Shown: positions 57,039 through 64,000 of the stretch, one piece after another | How positions within the stretch are numbered: the first letter of the stretch is position 1 | How the letters are laid out: every line of letters begins with the position of its first letter | Assembly (NCBI GenBank): GCA_964034945.1 | Contig: OZ035962.1 | Span: forward strand, 96,596,284 to 96,660,283 | Length of the DNA: 64,000 nucleotides | Source of the DNA: Chrysopilus asiliformis | Lineage: Eukaryota > Arthropoda > Insecta > Diptera > Rhagionidae | Direction of reading: 5' to 3' | Position numbers and translations under genes: made by a program | Notes under the pieces: generated by a model | Told to the model about the DNA's origin: nothing | The model's database searches: none | Seen by the model: only the letters and a program-made list of their open reading frames with translations

Positions 57039-57266
57039 TGATTACACGTAAGCGTTTTTACGTTGAATTAATACGAAATTTTAAATTAAAACTAATGCCG
57101 GTTAATTTTATAAATTGCTTTATTTCGGTAAATTATAATTCAGTTACCCTTGGATGCGTCTCTAACAATTGCGACTGTTCGCGATGGCGACTAAACAAAG
57201 AAGAGAACGAGTAATCTGGCGTATTGCCAGATTACCATTTTAATAATAATGCCTTTGGCGTTAACA
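57039..57266 (-). repeat. 5' LTR of the Bel-Pao element (228 bp)
   Basis: Reads identically to 51401-51628 as far as I can compare. It should hold the promoter, but I cannot place a TATA box with confidence. Confidence 0.95.
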
Positions 57267-57271
57267 CTTAC
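57267..57271. repeat. Target-site duplication, right (Bel-Pao)
   Basis: CTTAC, matching 51396-51400. Confidence 0.9.
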
Positions 57272-58364
57272 ATTGATCGAATTAGTATCATTTTTTCGCG
57301 TTTTGCCACAATAAATCATAATCGTAGCATTTATAAGATCTTCATTTGTGTGTAGTAAATATTGTCCACATTATTAATATCAGTAATCTATCTACCTGTT
57401 GGTGAACAGAATTTTAATTTGTTTAGTTCGTTATTTACTTAGTTTATACGGTGTCTAATATTTCACCTTCCAGGTGATAACCGCTTGACGTCGGTCGGTG
57501 ACATCTTCAAAGTCGGCTTTTTATGCTGATATTGTTTACCTTAATGTGTACATGGAAATGTCGATAATGATGTTAAAAATAGTTGAAAATACTTGTATGT
57601 CTGTCTGTATGAAAGTCGTTTTCACATTAAAAAATGTATTGATTTTGGTCAAACAATTTATTCGTATTTTTTATGTACCTGTAATTGTCACTTGGCTGTC
57701 AACAAATAGTAAAAATGACTGTGAACCGAAAATCATTAAACTAAATGCGAGTATTTTTTTATGTAAACTTCCTTAAAGGCTTTAAAATACTGCAAAAATA
57801 TTTTCTAAAAAAAACTTTGCTCTTGGAAAGTGGTTAAAAATCGAATTTGAAGTGCATTTTGTGTTTTATCATCAATTTTTTATGTTTTATGGTTTTTTAC
57901 GTTTTTTTTTACATTTTGCGTAATTTTCAAGTGTGTAAAAAACTGCGTAAACACATTACATAGAAACCGGCAAAATACTGCAGATGCTAGTAGAATTCAG
58001 GTATTTGTTAATATATTTTCTTAAAATTGCTTGGCTACTTTTACTGCCATACGTTTGTATTGCAGCTGAAAAAGTAGTGTACGTTGTTCAAATGCAAGTA
58101 GAGTGCAACATGCGTCTTTTGTGGTGCGCTACCCAACAGCTTGCAATCTTGCAGACCAAAACTTGCAATCGTAGTCACACATACTGCGCAGCTTTGTTGC
58201 TTCGCAGCAGGGATTAGGAATTTTATTCGACGGTTCACTATTTGTTTGCTTCACCTGGATATTTTTTAAGCTTTTCGCTTCAGAAAAGTTTTTAAATTAT
58301 ACAATGTTTAAAATTATTCGCTGATAACAGCAGTTTGTTTATACCTTACATCGTTAATGAGAAG
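57272..58364. other. AT-rich sequence, no gene seen
   Basis: Overlapping frames on both strands at 57984-58238 (GTTGCTTCGCAGCAG-type words) recall the repeat pair that follows and are probably a third, older fragment. There is no supported gene. Confidence 0.45.
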
Positions 58365-58758
58365 AAAATGCCGTCGTCGCCTGACCAAACGAAGTTATTG
58401 AATGAAATGGATAAAACCCTGGAGGTTAAACAAAAGGCACATTTTCCCCTTTAATTGTGTTTGTTTTGATTTGAAATAAATTGAGAAATGTGACAAATTC
58501 GGTTCAATACCGAAAGTGTTAATTTATCTTGATAATGCTGGTTCTATTAAAGTAGCGCCACAAAATCTTCAGCTAAACTTTTTCTGGCAGCGGCTACTTT
58601 TCAATTTAAGTGTTCACAAGTAGTTGCTTTTTGGATTGTGCAGCATTTTAAGGCACTGCGGTTGTTTCAAAACCTGCGCAGTTTTCTGGGTTGCAGAGGG
58701 CATGCAAGTAGCGCAGTTTTTCATCATGCTGCGCAGTAAAAGTAGCTAAATTCTGATA
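58365..58758 (+). repeat. Dispersed repeat R3, copy 1
   Basis: Collinear with 62082-62436: CGTCGCCTGACCAAACGA, GGATAAAACCCTGGA, TCTGGTTCTATTAAAGTAGCG-type, CAGCGGCTACTTTTCA and CATGCTGCGCAGTAAA. Length about 390 bp, divergence moderate. There is no coding capacity. The class is unknown, and ends are not sharp. Confidence 0.7.
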
Positions 58759-60289
58759 CTAACATTTTTAACTGCAGTCTTTAACTAAATATTTTAATTT
58801 TTAGAGTATTGAATTTATGTGATTTAAATCAGTTATAAATTATAAAGTCAAATAAGTATATTCACAAAGTAGTAATATTCTGTTGTGGCTTCAAAGTATT
58901 CTATCCCAAAATAGCGATTCCATTGGATTTGTAAATAAATTTATCCGAGAATGCAAATCCTAATTAACAAAGTAACATTTAATTACATTCAAGTGAACCT
59001 TTGACAAAATAGTTTCATTTAAAATCTATAACAACATTAAAATGTCCTTTTCATCAATTTCGTTGCTAATTTGAAATGAAATTGGATTCTATTTCCAAAA
59101 TAATGCAATGAAAATTGTAGATAGATTTTCAGCTCAAAGCTATTCACCGTCAGCATATTTTTCGAATAGCTTTCTGTGCGAATTTCCTGAATGCGAATAA
59201 ATTCTTTAGTTTCATTGCCATCAGCGTTGGAAATAAAGGGAAATAAAGGCTATTCCTAGAAATAAATCTAAAGTAAAGGAAAGCCTCATAAACTTGCGAC
59301 CAGTTATAACTAGAATCCTTGGTCTTACAGTTTTCCTGATTTTTTCGGTTATTTTATTTTTCGTGAAATATATTTGTATTGGTATACTTTGTTCGACCTA
59401 CCGCTATAAATTTTATTTAAGCTTTCAGCATTGTGTGTAGTCCTCCAGGATCCTAAAAGAGGCAATACAGCAGCGTCCATAAAAATACCAAAGTAGATTA
59501 TAATCTGTGCCTGTTGTCCTCCAAAAGGATTTATAGCGAACACCACGTTTATTTCTCATTATAGGAAAACGATTTGACAAAGGAAAATGCCGAAATACCA
59601 ACAAAAATGGGGGCGAAACAGGGATGATAATATCGAATTTAACCTCTCAGCTCATAAGTTTTGGCCACTTCTTTGTCGTCTATTTAAAATTTTTGAAGTT
59701 TTTGCTGAGTTTCCGACATTCATAGGTTGAAAAATAATGAATTATTAATACTTTCGGGTAGAAAATTGCCTTAAATCAAATGCCGCACGATGCGTTCGTT
59801 CTTTAAAAGGATTCTGTACCGGAATTTTCTTCTAGATGAGAAAATGTGTTCTACACAATAAACTGGATATAGTGGGTATTTTTCGATTTTTCCACATGGT
59901 AGACATACTTGTGCTATCATCTGATGTCTGTCTACATGATTGTGTGTTAACGAAGAATTTACCAACACTTGATAAAACTTCATTGGCCCCAACAGATAGC
60001 AGGGTAAAGACTTTGTGGTGAAACATTTTGTCACTTCGGTGACCTTATTTTATTATCCTTGTTGGCTTCACCTCATCTAAACATGTGGATGGATAATTTT
60101 CTGTTACGTCTATTCGGATTACTCGAAGTGAAAGGCCTGATCCTGATACATAAATCGTGTTAGATTTTTAATTTTTATCTGATATTTCTTGTGGACATAT
60201 GAAGTTATGTCTCACAGGCAGTTTACCTAATAGGATTTGCAAAAGCATGGTAGGTATATGAATTTCAACAGAATTTTGGTGATTTTTTA
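58759..60289. other. AT-rich sequence, no gene seen
   Basis: Frames on both strands at 59771-60034 overlap and lack a domain. Nothing repeated was noticed. Confidence 0.5.
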
Positions 60290-60730
60290 ACCGACTTCCA
60301 AAAAGGAAAAGGTTCTCAATTCCACCTGAATATTTTTTTTATGTATGTTCACGCCTAACTTTTTACTGGGTTGACCGATTTTGGTCATCCCAAAGAGAAA
60401 GTTGTAGAGAAAGTTCCTGGTTGGACCCCGGTTCGTTCATGGGCAAAAATGGACCATTAGGGGGGGTACCCCCCATACAAACGAAAACGTTTTTTCCGAA
60501 TATCTCAAAAACGGTGCATCTTATCAAAAAAGTCCAAGAACAAAAGTTATTTAGGATATGATTCTACATAAAACTCCCATACATCAAAATCCGATTGGAA
60601 TAAATTTAAAAAAATCTGATTGGAAAGTTCGACTTCAAAGTGTAATTTTGGTACAAATGCTCAAATTAAGATACCAATATCACCATACAGGTTTTCAATA
60701 ATTGCCAGATTGGCAATTATAGCTTTTGTT
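60290..60730 (+). mobile_element. Chimeric repeat: ACCGACTTCC-type start joined to a mini-me subfamily A 3' half
   Basis: 60290-60425 starts ACCGACTTCCAAAAAGG and GGTTCTCAATTCC, words common in insect dispersed repeats. From 60438 it matches the 3' half of the 37366 copy: ATGGGCAAAAATGGACCATT, GGGGGGTACCCCCCATAC, and GCCAGATTGGCAATTATAGC at the end. The core and (GTCY)n tract are absent. Confidence 0.6.
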
Positions 60731-60740
60731 ATGTTTTTAC

Positions 60741-60945
60741 GTTGTGTTCAGTACAACACAAGGAAGGTTCTTTTATATATTTCCCCCGTGTTAACCTACC
60801 CCTTCAAATCCCTCCCTGCTTGGGATATCGAGTAAAATTCTTTGTATTGTGTTCAGTACAATATCTGGAAGATTCTTTTATATATTTCTCATCTGCGGAC
60901 TTATCCCCTCAAACCCTTTGTAATTTTACCTATATTAAAAATTGA
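60741..60945. repeat. ~105-bp tandem duplication
   Basis: TTGTGTTCAGTACAA with TTCTTTTATATATTTC recurs at 60742 and 60847, one unit apart. The copies differ by several bases and indels. Confidence 0.75.
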
Positions 60946-60969
60946 AACTAAAAACGTTCGAAATAAAAA

Positions 60970-61580
60970 AAAAATTTTCTAAAAAAAATAAAACCGACTT
61001 TAAAAAAAACTGAAAAGAGAAAAAAGCACTAAAAAGAAAAAAATAATTTCAAACTATGTCCATTAATAGCGTATTTAAAATTCGGCTTTTTTGGAGTGGC
61101 GTTAAATTTGCAACTAAAATAAATTACATAATTTCTAACCCTTAAGGCTAATCGTTTACATACTTTCTAACCCTTAAGGCTAACTAAGAACTAAGATCGA
61201 CTCCAAAAATTTTGTTGTCAAACAGATTAACTATAAATACGGCTCTTAGAAGCACCAAAACTAAGTTCTTTTGTGTCCCAAATTGGATTCCCTATTTTTA
61301 AGCAATCGCTATAAAAAAGGCCACTGTCTCATATGTTACTATTTTTTGTAGAAATCTATCCTATTTTTTGTCTCCATGTACAAACTGATTTTGTGCGAAA
61401 CTTGACAATAGAAATTTTACAACGATTTTATTTAGTGTAAATTTAACGCCACTCCAAAAAAGCCGAATTTTAAATACGCTATTAATGGACATAGTTTGAA
61501 ATTATTTTTTTCTTTTTAGTGCTTTTTTCTCTTTTCAGTTTTTTTTAAAGTCGGTTTTATTTTTTTTTAGAAAATTTTTT
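60970..61580. mobile_element. Long inverted-repeat (fold-back) element
   Basis: Arms 60970-61111 and 61437-61580 are almost perfect inverse complements (for example CCATTAATAGCGTATTTAAA and its inverse). The 325-bp centre contains a directly repeated CTTTCTAACCCTTAAGGCTAA-like word at 61131 and 61161. There is no coding capacity and no clear target duplication. Confidence 0.85.
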
Positions 61581-62081
61581 ATTTAATCGTTTAAAGATGA
61601 TTGCAAGATATTGGATTAATATCTTTTACGAAAAAGTTTTTTTTTTTACCTTTCTACGTATTAAGATTAAAACATAATGTCAGCTTCACACTGTCGCCGA
61701 ATGTAGGCTAATCACAGTCACATTTGCCAGTTTTTTTTTGCAAATAGGTTTATCTATAGTTTAAAATTTGGGTTCACAAAAAAGTTTTGCAAAAAATCGA
61801 AAATTTAAGCTTTAAGTCAATTTACATAAAACGCCCAAATATGGTAACCGCGAATTTGATGCGCCTGAAGATTTCAAAAATGTCTCACTCCAAACTTGGA
61901 AAATTTTTCAATTTTTGACCGGAAATTTTGCAGGAATATTCTCAAAGAGTTATGAGTACAATAAGTTTTTGTAAGAAAAAACAAATTATGATTTCGTATG
62001 TGCTTGCGCCCCTTTAAAACAACAACACAAATGGTCGCTTGAGTATTATTTTGACGTATCCGCCAAAATTATTTTTTTCAT
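61581..62081. other. AT-rich spacer, no gene seen
   Basis: Nothing recognisable. Confidence 0.5.
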
Positions 62082-62436
62082 CGTCGCCTGACCAAACGAG
62101 ATGGTTGGATAAAACCCTGGAAGCTAAACCATAGACACATTGTCCTCTTTTATTGTGTTTGCATTCAATTGAAATAACTTTGGAAATGTGAAAAATCCGG
62201 TTCAAAGTTTCAAATTCTGGTTCTATTAAAGTAGCGTCGCAAAAGTTGCAACAAGATGGAACATTTTATACCAGCGGCTACTTTTCAGTTTAGTTAGGTT
62301 GCGCAGCATTTGGAAATACTAAGGCTGTTTCAAAATTCATGCCGTTTTCCTGCAGAGGGCTTCAGACATTGCAACATGCAGGTAGCGCAGTTTTTCGTCA
62401 TGCTGCGCAGTAAATGTTGCCAAGTCTGATACTGGA
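62082..62436 (+). repeat. Dispersed repeat R3, copy 2
   Basis: Same orientation as 58365-58758, 3.3 kb downstream, with CATCGTCGCCTGACCAAACG at the start and TCTGATACTG at the end. Confidence 0.7.
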
Positions 62437-64000
62437 ATTAGGTGGTCTCAAAAAATAGAAGTCTAGAACTCGTGGATGAGTTTAAAAAACTAATTGAGCC
62501 ATCAAAGAAATATTCAGTAATTTCAGCTGAAAAACTGGCATTTTGTATTCAAGTCGACAAAATATTCGTTACAGTGGACAAATTATGCTACTTATATAAA
62601 ATCGTGTCAAATAAACGTCACAGCGATTAAATAGGCTCAAATATCTAACAATGGAACAGCTTCTTTTTTTTGTGTGTGTTAGGATTTCTATTCAAATCAA
62701 ATTACCACAGACATGAATCTAAAATCCGGACAAAAAACTCAATGTTTCTGGTGGGATTTTGGTGTCTTTTATTAGTTCATCTTTCCGACTGTTTTTTGGT
62801 TATACGACAGATAGCGGATAGGTGTCGACTTCCTATTCTGAAGTTAAACGTGTGTAGTGTAATAATAATATTCGATTCTAGTCACGTTCCCATTCCACAC
62901 ACACACATTATGATTACGAAACCATCTAATAAGTCGTGAGTCTACCATTCTGGATAACATCTGACAGTTTTTATCTTCTCAATCGGATTATATGCTGAAA
63001 TGGAGAGTTCTGTACTGTTTAAAACTTCTGATCATAACTTGATTGTATGACTTTGTCTTTCCTAACTCTGCCACTGGTTTTAGTTATCAACATTTCATAT
63101 GAGTTTTGAAAAAAAAAACACGAATTTAAGTTTCTTAAGTTTTCAGAATTGTGGGAGTATTCTAGGAAATTCGGTTAATGAATTACTATGAAAACTTGAA
63201 CTACTTACACTAATTAAATTTCATGTTTAAATGCCAAACAAAAGAAAAATTATTCAAATTCCAACAATTTTCAAGATGGAAACTTTAATTTGCCTTGAGA
63301 TAGTAAAACAAGTAGAGCAAATTAACTTTTATATAAAAACTATTCACCCTGACATCTTTAGGGGATGTAAAACTATCCAAGAACTATACATGGGAAAATT
63401 TTTGGTGATACTATAACGCAATGTGAAGCTACTGCTCTGAGAATTCATGTATAAATTGAGCACAAGTTTGACTAAAACAAATAAGATAGTTTTATGCACC
63501 ACCCAGGCATACTTGTGACCATACTGTGTTCCAATTTTTAAAATGAATTTAAATGCACTAGAGTTAAGAATGTGTTTATGTGGTTGCATAACTGGAGATT
63601 TTTACTAATTATAAAAATGTCATAAAACAGCTCTCAGCCACATCCGCTTTACATAAGAGGACATAAGGGTAATTTTCAGCTCACATAATGGGTTATTAGG
63701 TTGCTTGAAAGTACCAAAAGTACCACAATATGATGGTCATCTTCATTCACACCAGTTGTAAGTTGTAATATTTTATCTAAAGTGTTTAATTTGATAAATT
63801 TTATGATGTTAAGATTATGTAGGGTCAAATGAAATTTTCACAGAACTGACAATTTTCATTAAGAAGTGATTTTATTATAAATTCGGAAAAATATTTTAAA
63901 AGTTCTAACGTCTAAAACGTATGGAATATGAGTTGATTTTGATATTATTTGTAATTAATTCTAAACTAATGCGATTATAAAATAAGTTTAATATAAGATA
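62437..64000. other. AT-rich sequence to the window end, no gene seen
   Basis: Short frames (62442-62630, 62670-62939, 63344-63589) are unrecognised and lack splice-linked partners. Any exon of a neighbouring gene here is below what I can support. Confidence 0.45.

Larger units (their letters stand above)
51401..57266 (-). mobile_element. Complete Bel-Pao LTR retrotransposon
   Basis: 5866 bp with 228-bp LTRs at each end, TG..CA termini, 5-bp target duplication, primer site, one open gag-pol frame and a short purine-rich tract. Every structural part is present and the coding frame has no interruption. The LTRs show no difference that I could find by eye, so the insertion is recent on an evolutionary scale. 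Confidence 0.95.

Overview
The window is repeat-rich, AT-rich insect nuclear DNA, most likely from a fly (Diptera). Three things point that way. Genes have short introns with GT..AG ends. Mini-me-type repeats, a dipteran family with an 'ACACCA..GTGTTTAGAATGA' core next to a (GTCY)n tract, occur again and again. There is also a mixed load of Bel-Pao, Penelope-like, mariner, hAT and Helitron-like sequence. There are no operons or bacterial features. I found one convincing host gene and one intact autonomous transposable element. Almost everything else is non-autonomous or decayed mobile DNA, or plain AT-rich sequence.

Layout. From 1 to 25394 there is no supportable host coding exon. This part holds mini-me copies (1201, 4145, 7935, 14119, 19635, 21890), several small inverted-repeat elements (7626, 10492, 11278, 16727, 17369, 22470, 24340), a clean hAT element with an 8-bp target duplication (14428), a decayed unrecognised coding remnant between inverted repeat arms (5146-7480), and a 1.1-kb (GTCY)n array with a 324-bp higher-order period (19741-20840). 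The host gene is at 25409-30705 on the + strand: five visible exons encode about 1111 residues with a long Ser-rich disordered region and two C-terminal PDZ domains. It resembles IL16/PDZD2 and fly big bang (bbg). Its first visible exon starts at a splice acceptor, so at least one more exon lies upstream, and some or all of the left 25 kb may be its intron. Its fourth visible intron-exon block carries a mini-me insertion and a small fold-back element.

From 31 to 51 kb there is a Helitron-like element with ~120-bp internal modules (31909-32429), a TA-flanked mariner-type MITE (33799), an internally deleted mariner with both terminal repeats (34535-35092), more mini-me copies, a poly-C/G-quadruplex-prone tract (41813-41900), a Penelope-like element with inverted terminal arms, hammerhead-like motifs and a 13-bp target duplication (45476-47282), and a second mariner relic (49965-50553). 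At 51401-57266, on the minus strand, lies a complete Bel-Pao retrotransposon: two 228-bp LTRs that look identical, a CTTAC target duplication on both sides, a tRNA-Tyr-type primer site and one uninterrupted gag-pol frame. From 57.3 to 64 kb there are further dispersed repeats (a directly repeated pair at 58365 and 62082, a long palindrome at 60970-61580) and AT-rich sequence without genes.

The main biological theme is serial insertion: elements sit inside or against one another (a mini-me truncating a MITE at 14118, three families abutting at 16727-17716, a MITE inside the Penelope endonuclease). This gives a relative order of events, with the Bel-Pao copy the youngest. I found no new defence, metabolic or regulatory system.
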